Below are positions 24,898-33,267 of a DNA stretch of 36,013 bases, one piece after another; the first letter of the stretch is position 1; the number at the start of each line of letters is the position of its first letter. The stretch is from an uncultured Prevotella sp. Lineage in GTDB: Bacteria > Bacteroidota > Bacteroidia > Bacteroidales > Bacteroidaceae. The stretch is from the NCBI GenBank assembly GCA_946404405.1, contig CAMJDL010000035.1, forward strand, positions 1 through 36,013, read 5' to 3'. Position numbers and translations under genes: made by a program. The notes beneath the pieces were generated by a model. That model saw only the letters and a list, made by a program, of their open reading frames with translations. It did not search any database and was not told where the DNA came from.

Positions 24898-27292
24898 ATT
24901 CTGCTATATCGTTTATCTTTAATCTCAATTGTCCGTCCACGATGCGGCCCTGAGTAGTAATGCCTTCCACGCGGATGGTGTAGGTCGTGGGCAGGTCGGC
25001 ACTGTAGAAGTCCAAGTGGAGGGGCGTATCCTTCGTCATACGCAGATAGGGATTCCAATAGAGCGTGCGGCGCACGTCGGGCTGCATCTGTGAAGGCTTT
25101 TCGCCGGACTGGTAGCGTGGGAAGTAATAGTCGATGGGTTGTTGATAACCCGCCAAGCGTACTACCTTGTTATTAAAGATGTCGTTCGTCGTGCGATTGA
25201 CGCCATTGCGCGTGGTGATGTTAATCACACCGGTGACTGAATCCTCGCCATACATCCACGCCTTGCTGCCCAGATAGAGATCGACGCGGTCGATGTCCTC
25301 CAGTTCAAGGTCTTCGTAGGTTAGATTGGGGATGTGCATGCCGTTGACGTAGAGCTTGACCTCGGAACTCGGCTGGGTGCTCTTGATGGCTTGCCGGCTT
25401 CTCCGGTCTGTCTTCCACAGCTTGTCGATATCCGACTTGTACATGTCATCGGCTGTGATTTTTCCGGAACCCACATTAAGTATATTGCTGCACAGTAGCA
25501 TGAAGCCCACGTCAGGATATTCGCCCTCTTCTATCTGTTTGCGGTCCAGTGACCACGAGGTGTTGTCCAGCGGATAAGGATTATAACGGTTCTTGCCTTT
25601 TACCACCACTTCCTGCAGCAGGTGGCTGTCGCGGGCATACTGCTCCAACAGGTCGTTGTCTATATCCATCCAAGGCAACATCTTGGCCGAGCGGCGCGTC
25701 ACGCTGACATCAGGCGCGTATGGGGTGTAGGCCTTGTCGGTCTCCACCAGACAGCGCTTCTTTTTTTGCCGCAAGGCATAGATAAAAACATCGGCATCGT
25801 CGGGATAGTTCAGACCACGAAACTCGAAGTGGCCTGCGGAGTCGGTAACAGCGGTGTCGACATGGCCTTGTTTGGTGATGGCCAGCACCACCTCTGCTCC
25901 GCTGACAGGCTTATTGGCAAACACTTGGCGCACACGTCCGCTAATGCTCTGTTCGCGTTCCTTTTCTATCTTTGGTGTATCGTAGTGTCCCTGCAGCACA
26001 GCCTGCACGTCGTAGCGCCGCCAGCCACAAACCATCATCAGCAGGTCGAGGCGCTCGGGCTGATAGCGAGGCTGGAAGTATTCGTCCAACGACCCGTGCA
26101 ATCCCTGCATGTCGGAGGCCAGTAGCAGTTGGCTCCATAGCGAAGGTGCATGACGGCCATTGGTGATGCCGTCATCGGTAGCCGCCAGCGAGAGGAAGGC
26201 CAGTTCGTCGGTCTGCATATTGGCGGGTGTAAGCATGAGGGGAATGCTGTCGCGAAGTCCGTAGGTATCCTTATCTGATGTCAGCGTCAGTGGCAACCGT
26301 TGGGCCGTGTTGTTCGAGAACACCAGGCGTTCGCTCAGCACACGGCAATCGCTGTCTAACAGCATCAGGCTGTAGACACCAGCAGGCAGCTGACTTAGTG
26401 GCAGATGATAGGTAGCCCCAGCCTGTACCTGTTTCAGACTGACCACCTGTCCACGACAATGAACCAATAGGTGTAGAGGCATCTGCTTGACTTTGGCGCC
26501 ACGATTGATGCGTACCTCCACCTCACTACTCGTCACGCGACAACGCAGACAGGCCACATCGGTACGTGCGGTAGGCAACGGGAAGCTGTGTTTGTGTCCC
26601 CGCCGGTCGCGGCAAACGGCCTTATATTGCTGACCTGATTCTGCTGTCAGTGGAAAGAAGCCCAGTCCACGATGATAGCTCCGAAAGTGAGTGACCACCT
26701 GTCCCTGACCATCAACGATGTCACCCTCCAAGTCCAGACTGTCACCCTGTGCCGTCGTTGCCTCGAAGGCCACCATGCACGTCGTGCCCTCCACGATGCT
26801 ACCGCCTTCGGGGAAGAAACGTAGTACGGGCTCAAGTGACTGTTTGGCATCGGTTGTCGGAAGGTTAGTGCCTACCTGAATGGGTATCAAACAGTCGTAG
26901 CCCTTAGTCTGCGAAGAATAGAGGGTATATGCCCAGAGGTGATAGATGCCAGCATGTTGGTCGGGTGGCAGATGGATATAGCCGGTATAGAGGTTGTTGG
27001 AGGCGATGAGCCGTTTGCGTTGTAGCGAACGGTTCTGTCCGTCCAGCAGTTCTACATACACGAACTGGTCGTCGATCAGTGGTCGCAGTGTGGCAGCATC
27101 CGTCACGTAGGCCTTCAGCCGAATGGTGTCGCCAGGAATCAATACTGTGCGGTCTACATGGAGGCACACCTTCTCTTGTGGGAACAATTGTTGTTGCCGT
27201 TGCATGCGCACAGGGATGCTGTCCGGCAGGCTTTGTGCCCACCCTGCCGTTATGCTCCAAAGGATATATAATAGAAACAATGACCGTTTCAT
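24896..27292 (-). CDS. Exported MG2-like / carboxypeptidase-regulatory / TonB-plug protein without barrel
   Basis: 798 residues from the ATG at 27292, chosen because it gives a signal peptide (MKRSLFLLYILWSITAGWAQ) and follows a TACCTTTG element. Residues about 40-140 look like an alpha-2-macroglobulin MG2-type domain (KVCLHVDRTVLIPGDTIRLK). Residues about 449-535 are a carboxypeptidase-like regulatory domain (ISGRVRQVFANKPVSGAEVV). Residues about 557-690 resemble a TonB receptor plug (LQEVVVKGK through EDSVTGVINITTRNG). No beta-barrel follows; the protein ends about 110 residues later. Such proteins are widespread in Bacteroidetes and of unknown function, probably periplasmic or at the outer membrane. 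Nothing links it to its neighbours: VapE converges on it, and ackA lies upstream on the same strand behind a terminator. Confidence 0.8.
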   Translation of the reverse strand: MKRSLFLLYILWSITAGWAQSLPDSIPVRMQRQQQLFPQEKVCLHVDRTVLIPGDTIRLKAYVTDAATLRPLIDDQFVYVELLDGQNRSLQRKRLIASNNLYTGYIHLPPDQHAGIYHLWAYTLYSSQTKGYDCLIPIQVGTNLPTTDAKQSLEPVLRFFPEGGSIVEGTTCMVAFEATTAQGDSLDLEGDIVDGQGQVVTHFRSYHRGLGFFPLTAESGQQYKAVCRDRRGHKHSFPLPTARTDVACLRCRVTSSEVEVRINRGAKVKQMPLHLLVHCRGQVVSLKQVQAGATYHLPLSQLPAGVYSLMLLDSDCRVLSERLVFSNNTAQRLPLTLTSDKDTYGLRDSIPLMLTPANMQTDELAFLSLAATDDGITNGRHAPSLWSQLLLASDMQGLHGSLDEYFQPRYQPERLDLLMMVCGWRRYDVQAVLQGHYDTPKIEKEREQSISGRVRQVFANKPVSGAEVVLAITKQGHVDTAVTDSAGHFEFRGLNYPDDADVFIYALRQKKKRCLVETDKAYTPYAPDVSVTRRSAKMLPWMDIDNDLLEQYARDSHLLQEVVVKGKNRYNPYPLDNTSWSLDRKQIEEGEYPDVGFMLLCSNILNVGSGKITADDMYKSDIDKLWKTDRRSRQAIKSTQPSSEVKLYVNGMHIPNLTYEDLELEDIDRVDLYLGSKAWMYGEDSVTGVINITTRNGVNRTTNDIFNNKVVRLAGYQQPIDYYFPRYQSGEKPSQMQPDVRRTLYWNPYLRMTKDTPLHLDFYSADLPTTYTIRVEGITTQGRIVDGQLRLKINDIAE

Positions 27293-27367
27293 ATTATTTC
27301 CTGTTGTTTCCGAGTAACATTTTCTTCCCATTTCTGATGATGAGGCCCTTGTAGGCAGACTATGCAA

Positions 27368-27375
27368 CAAAGGTA
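27368..27375 (-). promoter_or_regulatory. Candidate -7 element for the MG2/plug gene
   Basis: TACCTTTG on the minus strand lies between the ackA terminator and this gene, giving a leader of about 70 nt. No -33 TTTG is clear. Confidence 0.5.
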
Positions 27376-27379
27376 CTAA

Positions 27380-27423
27380 GAAAAATGTCGGAGACAGTCT
27401 TCTAATGAGGCTTCTCCGACATT
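27380..27423 (-). terminator. Rho-independent terminator of ackA
   Basis: The arms 27384-27394 and 27413-27423 form a perfect 11-bp stem (AATGTCGGAGA with TCTCCGACATT). Read on the minus strand it is followed by a short T run. It sits 18 nt after the ackA stop. Confidence 0.75.
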
Positions 27424-27440
27424 ATAGTTGCGACTGATAA

Positions 27441-28631
27441 TTACAGTAAGTTCATCGTATCGGTGGCAATCATCAATTCCTCATCGGTAGGAATGACAAC
27501 AACCTTTACCTTCGAATCGTCAGCAGAGATGATGGCTTCCTCGCCACGAACACTGTTCTTGGACTCGTCGAACTTCACACCCAGGAACTCCATGTTCTTG
27601 CAGACCTCAGAACGCATGCTGACCTGATTCTCGCCAACACCAGCGGTGAAGACGATGACGTCGAGACCACCCATAGCTGCAGCATAGGCACCGATGTACT
27701 TCTTGATACGATAGAAATACATGTCCTGAGCCAGCTTAGCCTTGGGATCACCAGCCTTGGCAGCATTTTCAACGTCGCGCATATCTGAAGAACCGCCAGT
27801 GAGACCTGCCACACCGCTCTTCTTATTGAGCAGATTCGACATACCGTCAGCATCGAGGCCCAGCTTCTTCTCGATGAAGGTCACTGCACCACCATCGATA
27901 TCACCAGCACGAGTACCCATGACGAGACCCTCCAGCGGAGTGAGACCCATCGAGGTATCGATACACTTGCCATCAACGACAGCAGCGATAGAACCACCGT
28001 TACCCACGTGGCAGGTTACCATCTTAGTTCCTTCAGCAGGGATGCCTAAGAATTCACAGGCACGAGCGCTAACATAACGGTGTGAAGTGCCATGGAAACC
28101 ATAACGGCGAATGCCGTACTTCTCGTACAACTCGTAAGGAATGGCATACATAAAGGCCTTAGGAGGCATGGTCTGGTGGAAAGCGGTATCAAAGACACCC
28201 ACCTGAGGCAGACCAGGCATCAACTCCTTGACAGCGTTCACACCCTTCAGGTTGGCAGGGTTGTGCAAGGGAGCCAAGTCAGAGCACTCCTCGAAGGCCT
28301 TCAGCACTTCGTCAGTAAGGATAACGCTCTTATTGAATTTCTCGCCGCCATGCACCATACGGTGACCTACAGCGTCAATCTCGTCGAGACTCTTGATGAC
28401 ACCAATCTCAGGGTCAGTCAGCAGAGAGAAAATGAACTTCACACCTTCAGTATGCTCTGGGATGTCATGCATAATCTGCTTCTTCTCGCCGTTAGCCAGC
28501 TTTACTTTAACAAAGGCACCGTCCAAGCCTACACGCTCAGCACCACCACTGGTCATTACACTCTTGTCGTCCATATTGTACAATGCGTACTTAATTGACG
28601 ACGAACCGCAATTTAATACAAGGATTTTCAT
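27441..28631 (-). CDS. ackA: Acetate kinase
   Basis: 396 residues, the normal length. It interconverts acetyl phosphate plus ADP with acetate plus ATP, the energy-yielding last step of acetate formation in the cytoplasm. The N-terminal MKILVLNCGSSSIKYALY is the acetate kinase signature 1, and RYGFHGTSHRYVS is signature 2. Later hallmarks are HVGNGGS, GLTPLEGLVMGTRAGDIDG and VFTAGVGENQ. It lies 102 nt downstream of pta on the same strand, the standard pta-ackA operon, with an inverted repeat between them and a strong terminator after it. Confidence 0.98.
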   Translation of the reverse strand: MKILVLNCGSSSIKYALYNMDDKSVMTSGGAERVGLDGAFVKVKLANGEKKQIMHDIPEHTEGVKFIFSLLTDPEIGVIKSLDEIDAVGHRMVHGGEKFNKSVILTDEVLKAFEECSDLAPLHNPANLKGVNAVKELMPGLPQVGVFDTAFHQTMPPKAFMYAIPYELYEKYGIRRYGFHGTSHRYVSARACEFLGIPAEGTKMVTCHVGNGGSIAAVVDGKCIDTSMGLTPLEGLVMGTRAGDIDGGAVTFIEKKLGLDADGMSNLLNKKSGVAGLTGGSSDMRDVENAAKAGDPKAKLAQDMYFYRIKKYIGAYAAAMGGLDVIVFTAGVGENQVSMRSEVCKNMEFLGVKFDESKNSVRGEEAIISADDSKVKVVVIPTDEELMIATDTMNLL

Positions 28632-28648
28632 TATTATAGTTTTTTATT

Positions 28649-28718
28649 GGCACGGATTACACGGATTTACACGGTATTAAAAACAGTGTCTTCTGAAAGA
28701 AGCCGTGTAATCTGTGCC
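28649..28718. repeat. Inverted repeat in the pta-ackA gap
   Basis: The arms GGCACGGATTACACGG (28649-28664) and CCGTGTAATCTGTGCC (28703-28718) pair over 16 bp with one G-T type mismatch around a 38-nt centre. The left arm continues with a second atttACACGG, so it contains a short direct repeat. It could attenuate or process the pta-ackA transcript, or be a dispersed palindromic element. Confidence 0.7.
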
Positions 28719-28733
28719 TAAATTAATACTTCT

Positions 28734-29744
28734 TTATTTCTTGGCGTCCATAGCCTGGCAAGCTGTGATGGCAATCATATAGTAGATGTCATCGATAGAG
28801 CAGCCACGAGAGAGGTCGTTCACAGGACGAGCAATACCCTGCAGAATCGGGCCAATAGCGATAGCATCACCCAAGCGCTGTACCATCTTATAGCCAATAT
28901 TTCCTACTTCGAGGTTGGGGAATACCAGCACGTTAGCCTTACCAGCGATGTCAGAACCAGGAGCCTTCTTAGCACCTACGCTGGGTACGAGAGCGGCATC
29001 AGCCTGCAGCTCACCATCAATCTTCAATGAAGGATCCAGTTCCTTAGCCAGACGGGTAGCCTCGATGACCTTGTCGCAAACCTCATGCTTGGCAGAACCC
29101 TTCGTCGAGAAGCTCAGCATAGCGACGCGAGGGTCAGCAAAACCAGCAACGCTCTTAGCAGTCTGAGCGGTGCAGACAGCAATCTGTGAGAGCTGAGCAG
29201 CATCGGGCATAGGTGTTACAGCGACGTCACCAACAACGAGCACACCATCCTCACCATACTGCTTCTGCTTAGAGATGAGCAGCAGACCACCACTGACGCA
29301 GGTGATGCCTGGCTGGCACTTGATAATCTGCAGGGCAGGACGCAGGGTGTCGCCAGTAGTAGACAGTGCACCACTGATTTGACCATCAGCACCCTCGGTC
29401 TTGATAATCATACAACCCAGATACAGAGGATTCTTCACCAGTTTGCGAGCCTCCTCAATAGTCATGCCCTTCGACTTGCGAATCTCAGCCAGCTTCTCAG
29501 CCAGTTCCTCGCTCTTGTCATAGTTCTCTGGGTCGATGAGAGTTGCCTTACCAATATTGGTCAAGCCCTTCTCCTTAGCCAAAGCCTCAACCTTGGCGGG
29601 GTTACCAATCAGGATGATGTCTGCAAGGTCATCAGCCAATGCCTTATCGGCTGCACACAGTGTACGCTCCTCTTCTGCTTCAGGGAGCACGATGCGCTGC
29701 TTGTTACTCTTAGCGCGCGCTACGATTTGACTTAATAAATCCAT
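28734..29744 (-). CDS. pta: Phosphate acetyltransferase
   Basis: 336 residues, the short Pta form without the extra N-terminal regulatory part. It converts acetyl-CoA and phosphate to acetyl phosphate, the substrate of the downstream acetate kinase. Visible family features are IVLPEAEEERTLCAA near the N-terminus, SGALSTTGDTLRPALQII, GDVAVTPMPDAAQLSQIA and the C-terminal LQGIARPVNDLSRGCSIDDI. The start at 29744 gives the usual MDLLSQIVARAK. A TACCTTTG element lies about 43 nt upstream. Confidence 0.97.
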   Translation of the reverse strand: MDLLSQIVARAKSNKQRIVLPEAEEERTLCAADKALADDLADIILIGNPAKVEALAKEKGLTNIGKATLIDPENYDKSEELAEKLAEIRKSKGMTIEEARKLVKNPLYLGCMIIKTEGADGQISGALSTTGDTLRPALQIIKCQPGITCVSGGLLLISKQKQYGEDGVLVVGDVAVTPMPDAAQLSQIAVCTAQTAKSVAGFADPRVAMLSFSTKGSAKHEVCDKVIEATRLAKELDPSLKIDGELQADAALVPSVGAKKAPGSDIAGKANVLVFPNLEVGNIGYKMVQRLGDAIAIGPILQGIARPVNDLSRGCSIDDIYYMIAITACQAMDAKK

Positions 29745-29786
29745 AGTTGTTTGTATTTTAAAATAATAATGTTATTCTCTAGTCTG

Positions 29787-29794
29787 CAAAGGTA
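29787..29794 (-). promoter_or_regulatory. Candidate -7 element for pta-ackA
   Basis: TACCTTTG on the minus strand, immediately downstream (in the direction of transcription) of a heptad array. No clear -33 TTTG is present, because the heptad array occupies that position. Confidence 0.55.
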
Positions 29795-29800
29795 CAAAAA

Positions 29801-29832
29801 AATTAGGAATTAGGAATTAGGAATTAGGAATT
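29801..29832. repeat. Heptad microrepeat (aattagg x4) upstream of pta
   Basis: Four perfect aattagg units plus aatt fill the space between the diadenylate cyclase gene end and the pta promoter. They occupy the -20 to -50 region of that promoter. Confidence 0.9.
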
Positions 29833-29848
29833 TTTTCAGCGTTTACGT

Positions 29849-30625
29849 TTACGCCAACTCCTGTGTGAGGATGCTTTCCAATTTCTCTGCTGTCAGTCGC
29901 AACTGGAATTCATTGCGGATGGCGATGGAGATGCCACCAGTCTCTTCCGACACTACAATAGCGATACAGTCGCTCTCATGTGTGATACCCAAAGCCGCAC
30001 GATGGCGCAACCCCAATTCCTTGGGGATGTGCAGGTCATGACTTACAGGCAGAATACAGCCTGCTGCACGGATACGGTCGTGGGTTATCACCATGGCTCC
30101 GTCGTGGAGTGGCGAGTTCTTGAAGAAAATATTTTCAATAAGTCGCTGATTGATGCTGGCATCCAAACGTTCGCCTGTTGCCACGATATCGTCGAGTGGG
30201 GTAGCACGCTGAATAACGATGAGTGCACCCACCTTCTTCTTGCTCATACTAAGACACGACATGACAATAGGCATAATGATCTGCTTGACCTGTTCTGGGT
30301 CATGCTGGTTGTTGCTACTTGAGAAGAGGCGACGCAATGTCTGTACGCGCTGGTGGGCACCTAGATTATAGAGGAACTTACGGATATCTTCCTGGAAGAG
30401 GATGATGAGGGCAATGACTCCCACAGACACCAACTTATCCATGATGGAGCCTAACAGCTTCATCTCCAGCACCTGTGACACCACCAGCCACAACACCACG
30501 AAAATCAGAATGCCCATGAAGACATTCAGTGAACGTGACTCCTTCATCAGCCTGTAGATGTAGAATAGCATCAAGGCCACAAGGACGATGTCAATAATAT
30601 CCTTTATTCCAAATTCGAAGAACAT
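29849..30625 (-). CDS. cdaA: Membrane diadenylate cyclase (CdaA/DacA type)
   Basis: 258 residues. It makes cyclic di-AMP from two ATP molecules. Three N-terminal membrane helices (about 10-26, 34-52 and 62-78) precede a DAC domain (about 100-250) with the catalytic DGA (175-177, in SPLHDGAMVI) and RHR (207-209, in GLRHRAALG) motifs and GGISIA (230-235). It starts 4 nt after the folP stop on the same strand, so the two are surely co-transcribed. In many Bacteroidetes this pair is adjacent, linking folate synthesis and c-di-AMP genes by position only. Confidence 0.96.
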   Translation of the reverse strand: MFFEFGIKDIIDIVLVALMLFYIYRLMKESRSLNVFMGILIFVVLWLVVSQVLEMKLLGSIMDKLVSVGVIALIILFQEDIRKFLYNLGAHQRVQTLRRLFSSSNNQHDPEQVKQIIMPIVMSCLSMSKKKVGALIVIQRATPLDDIVATGERLDASINQRLIENIFFKNSPLHDGAMVITHDRIRAAGCILPVSHDLHIPKELGLRHRAALGITHESDCIAIVVSEETGGISIAIRNEFQLRLTAEKLESILTQELA

Positions 30626-30629
30626 CCTT

Positions 30630-31445
30630 TTATTTGATAGAGTTTACTATTTTAATACTTTCCACAGCTTCGCGAACGTCATGGACTCTGAGAATATCGG
30701 CACCTTTCGTGAGTGCGATGGTGTCTAGGACAATGGTGCCTGTGAGGGCCTCTTCCTGAGAGGTTTCCAATAGTCGGTATATCATCGATTTGCGCGATAG
30801 GGCCACCAGCACAGGGAGGTTCAGCATTTGTAAGCGCTCCAGTCCGTTCATGACCTTGTAGTTCTCTTCCACCGTTTTGCCAAAGCCAAAGCCAGGGTCT
30901 ATAATGATATCCTCCTGTCCCATAGAACGCAACGTATCGACAACTTCAGCACAATCGAGCAGAATGTCCTTAATGTTGCTTTTGTGTGACATATATATAT
31001 AAGGTACGCGAAGACGACTTGCCATACGGAACATCTCCTTTTGGCTTTCAATCGTGATATTCTGGCTATTGACGGGTGCTCCCACATCGTTGATAATGGC
31101 AACACCATATTCCTCGACAGCCATACGTGCCAGTTGTGGACGGAAGGTGTCGACGCTGATAATGGCATCAGGTGCTACGTCGCGAATCGTCTTCAGGGCC
31201 AGTCGCAATCTTTCTGCCTCTTCTTTCTCTGTGGCTGTCTGGCTATCTGGGCGTGTTGAACAGGCACCCACGTCGATAATCGTGCCTCCCTGTTGCAGTA
31301 TCTCTTCTGCTCGTTTGGCTATATCGTGTTCCGTCTGTGTGCGACTGGCAGCATAGAAGGAATCGGGCGTAGCATTGAGGATACCCATCACCTGTGGGGT
31401 GCTGAGATCCAGCAATTGTCCGTTGCAATTCAGCGTATAATTCAT
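30630..31445 (-). CDS. folP: Dihydropteroate synthase
   Basis: 271 residues from the ATG at 31445. An in-frame ATG at 31478 is upstream of the apparent promoter and is rejected. The enzyme joins 6-hydroxymethyl-dihydropterin diphosphate to p-aminobenzoate in folate synthesis and is the target of sulfonamides. Visible motifs are MGILNATPDSF (20-30), DVGACSTRP (58-66), SVDTFRP, INDVGAP, IDPGFGFGKTVEENY, ALSRKSMIYR and the C-terminal RVHDVREAVE. The -7 element ends only about 10 nt before the start codon, so the leader is very short. It is divergent from murF and followed closely by cdaA. Confidence 0.96.
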   Translation of the reverse strand: MNYTLNCNGQLLDLSTPQVMGILNATPDSFYAASRTQTEHDIAKRAEEILQQGGTIIDVGACSTRPDSQTATEKEEAERLRLALKTIRDVAPDAIISVDTFRPQLARMAVEEYGVAIINDVGAPVNSQNITIESQKEMFRMASRLRVPYIYMSHKSNIKDILLDCAEVVDTLRSMGQEDIIIDPGFGFGKTVEENYKVMNGLERLQMLNLPVLVALSRKSMIYRLLETSQEEALTGTIVLDTIALTKGADILRVHDVREAVESIKIVNSIK

Positions 31446-31455
31446 AATTCGCCCA

Positions 31456-31515
31456 CAAAGATACAAAATAATTATCAATTGTCAATTGTCAATTCTCAAT
31501 TATTTTGTACCTTTG
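31456..31515. promoter_or_regulatory. Divergent folP / murF promoter region with heptad array
   Basis: TATCTTTG on the minus strand at 31463-31456 serves folP, and TACCTTTG on the plus strand at 31508-31515 serves murF. Between them lie five heptads at 31471-31505 (attatca, attgtca, attgtca, attctca, attattt), which occupy the -33 regions of both. Neither promoter has a clear TTTG at the standard distance. Confidence 0.65.
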
Positions 31516-31533
31516 CACAAAATTCACATTACA

Positions 31534-32892
31534 ATGGATATAAAAGACCTCTACAAGCTGTATCAGCAGCATCCACAGATAACGACAGACTCGCGTGACT
31601 GTCCTGAGGGCAGCATCTTTTTGGCGCTGAAAGGTGCCTCGTTTGATGGTAACCAGTATGCTGTGCAGGCCCTCGAAAAGGGATGCGCTTATGCAATCAT
31701 CGATGACCCCAGTGTGAATCAGGGTGATTCGCGTCTCATTCTTGTCGACGATTGTCTGCAGACTTTTAAGGATTTGGCGCGCGAACATCGTCGCCAGTTC
31801 GACATTCCTGTCATAGGTATTACAGGTACGAATGGCAAGACAACGACGAAGGAACTGATACGTGCCGTACTCTCTGAATGCTATAACGTGATGGCTACGG
31901 AGGGTAACTTCAACAACGACGTTGGTGTGCCCAAAACATTATTCCGTCTGAATGAAGACCATGATATCGCTGTGGTGGAGATGGGTGCCTCGCATCCTGG
32001 TGACATCAAGACGCTGGTAGAGACGGCTGAGCCCAATTGTGGACTGATTACTAACGTGGGTCGTGCCCATCTGCAGGGCTTCGGCTCGTTCGAGGGTGTC
32101 TGCAAGACAAAGGGTGAATTATACGACTTCTTGTGTCGCAGGGAGTGTCCTGTCTTCATCAATCGTGACAACGAGCACTTGATGCGTATGATTAATGAAC
32201 GAAAGATGAGAGGAAAAGCCGAGGCTGACTTCTATTTCTATGGTCAAAGTGATAATCCAGATATTTTGATTCGTGGCGAAGTAATATCTTGTGCACCCTT
32301 CTTGAAGTTCCGCTGGCGTGAGCAGGATGCTGATGCTGGTTATACATCAGACTGGATGGAGGTCCAAACTCATCTGATTGGTGCCTACAATCTGGATAAT
32401 ATGTTGGCAGCTATCACGATAGGCTACGTTAATAACATCCCCTTCGACAAGATTAATCACGCCCTCGAAAACTATGTACCCACCAACAACCGTTCGCAGC
32501 TGACGGAGACAGAAAAGAACCACCTCATCGTCGACGCTTACAATGCCAACCCCACCTCAATGAAAGCTGCTATCGACAATTTCCGTCTGATGGAAGTGTC
32601 GCCCAAGATGGCGATTCTGGGTATGATGGGTGAGTTGGGCGACGTATCTCAGGAAGAGCATCGGAAAATCATCGCCATGCTCGAAGAGGCTCACTTCGAT
32701 GAAGTCTGGCTCGTGGGAGAAGAGTTCGAGAAGGCAGTCTCTCACCACTCACCTCTCACCTCTCACCTCTCAGTTTTCCATGATGTTGACGAAGTAAAAG
32801 CTGCCATCGCCCAAGACCAGCCCGCAGGTCGTTACATCCTCATCAAGGGCTCGAATAGCGTCAAGCTCTTCCAATTGCCTGAACTGCTCTAA
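31534..32892 (+). CDS. murF: UDP-MurNAc-tripeptide--D-alanyl-D-alanine ligase
   Basis: 452 residues from the ATG at 31534, which follows the -7 element by 18 nt and begins MDIKDLYKLY. The enzyme adds D-Ala-D-Ala to the UDP-MurNAc tripeptide in the last cytoplasmic step of peptidoglycan precursor synthesis. The N-terminal domain has TTDSRDCPEGSIFLALKG. The ATP loop is GTNGKTTT (98-105). Mur ligase signatures are ITNVGRAHLQGFGS, DAYNANPTSMKAA and ILGMMGELG. The C-terminal part carries SHHSPLTSHLS, encoded by a heptad array at 32741-32775 in a surface-loop position just before the last strands and IKGSNSVKL. It appears monocistronic, since a long repeat-rich gap follows. Confidence 0.97.
   Translation: MDIKDLYKLYQQHPQITTDSRDCPEGSIFLALKGASFDGNQYAVQALEKGCAYAIIDDPSVNQGDSRLILVDDCLQTFKDLAREHRRQFDIPVIGITGTNGKTTTKELIRAVLSECYNVMATEGNFNNDVGVPKTLFRLNEDHDIAVVEMGASHPGDIKTLVETAEPNCGLITNVGRAHLQGFGSFEGVCKTKGELYDFLCRRECPVFINRDNEHLMRMINERKMRGKAEADFYFYGQSDNPDILIRGEVISCAPFLKFRWREQDADAGYTSDWMEVQTHLIGAYNLDNMLAAITIGYVNNIPFDKINHALENYVPTNNRSQLTETEKNHLIVDAYNANPTSMKAAIDNFRLMEVSPKMAILGMMGELGDVSQEEHRKIIAMLEEAHFDEVWLVGEEFEKAVSHHSPLTSHLSVFHDVDEVKAAIAQDQPAGRYILIKGSNSVKLFQLPELL
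32741..32775. repeat. Heptad microrepeat inside murF
   Basis: The units ctcacca, ctcacct, ctcacct, ctcacct and ctcagtt encode SHHSPLTSHLS in frame. The sequence belongs to the same ctcac(c/t) family as the regulator linker at 9222-9290. Confidence 0.9.
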
Positions 32893-32933
32893 TTATCAGA
32901 GCTGTTAGGGTGTACAAAACCAAAGCCTAAGGC

Positions 32934-32999
32934 TAGCAGGGGAAAAGAGCCGTGCTAACAGGGATTTGTACGGCATGTAACAGGGAGAGAAACGGCATG
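32934..32999 (+). repeat. Three degenerate 22-bp tandem repeats
   Basis: Units start at 32934, 32956 and 32978. Units 2 and 3 share TAACAGGGA, a variable 5-6 nt and ACGGCATG; unit 1 is TAGCAGGGG...GCCGTGC. The period equals that of the array at 17111-17198, but the sequence differs. The bases at 32893-32933 hold nothing recognised. Confidence 0.65.
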
Positions 33000-33010
33000 T
33001 TGCCAGATTC

Positions 33011-33089
33011 GGGCGCCCGCCCTTATGAATGCGGGCGACCGCCCCAATATCTTCGAGCGGGCGCCCGTATATATGTGGGCGACCGCTCG
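33011..33089. repeat. Two GC-rich REP-like palindromes
   Basis: Each contains GGGCGCCCG (33011-33019; 33059-33067), a short A+T spacer and GGGCGACCGC (33033-33042; 33077-33086). The second forms a clear hairpin over 33054-33089: CGAGCGG with CCGCTCG, then CGCCC with GGGCG. It is followed by a T6 run at 33095-33100, so it may also terminate murF transcription. A REP-associated transposase-like gene lies about 800 bp downstream. Confidence 0.7.
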
Positions 33090-33211
33090 AAACCGTTTTT
33101 TATACTATTCCATCTGTTTTTCGTGGCATAATATATTATAAATAAGGTATTACGATTTCTCATGCAAAGATACGAAAAATAGAGGACAATGCCAAAATTA
33201 ATACAAAAATA

Positions 33212-33243
33212 TTTGTTGCATTTTGAATTATTAGTTATCTTTG
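33212..33243 (+). promoter_or_regulatory. Promoter of the exported-protein / RAYT-like pair
   Basis: TTTG at 33212-33215, a 20-nt spacer, and TATCTTTG at 33236-33243 fully match the Bacteroidetes consensus. The ATG at 33268 follows at about 24 nt, supporting that start over the in-frame ATG at 33241. Confidence 0.8.
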
Positions 33244-33267
33244 CACCGTTCATCAAACCAAATAATT

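Noticed and set aside
31486..31533. Longer murF start at 31486
   Set aside because: It lies upstream of the TACCTTTG promoter element and is encoded by the heptad array.
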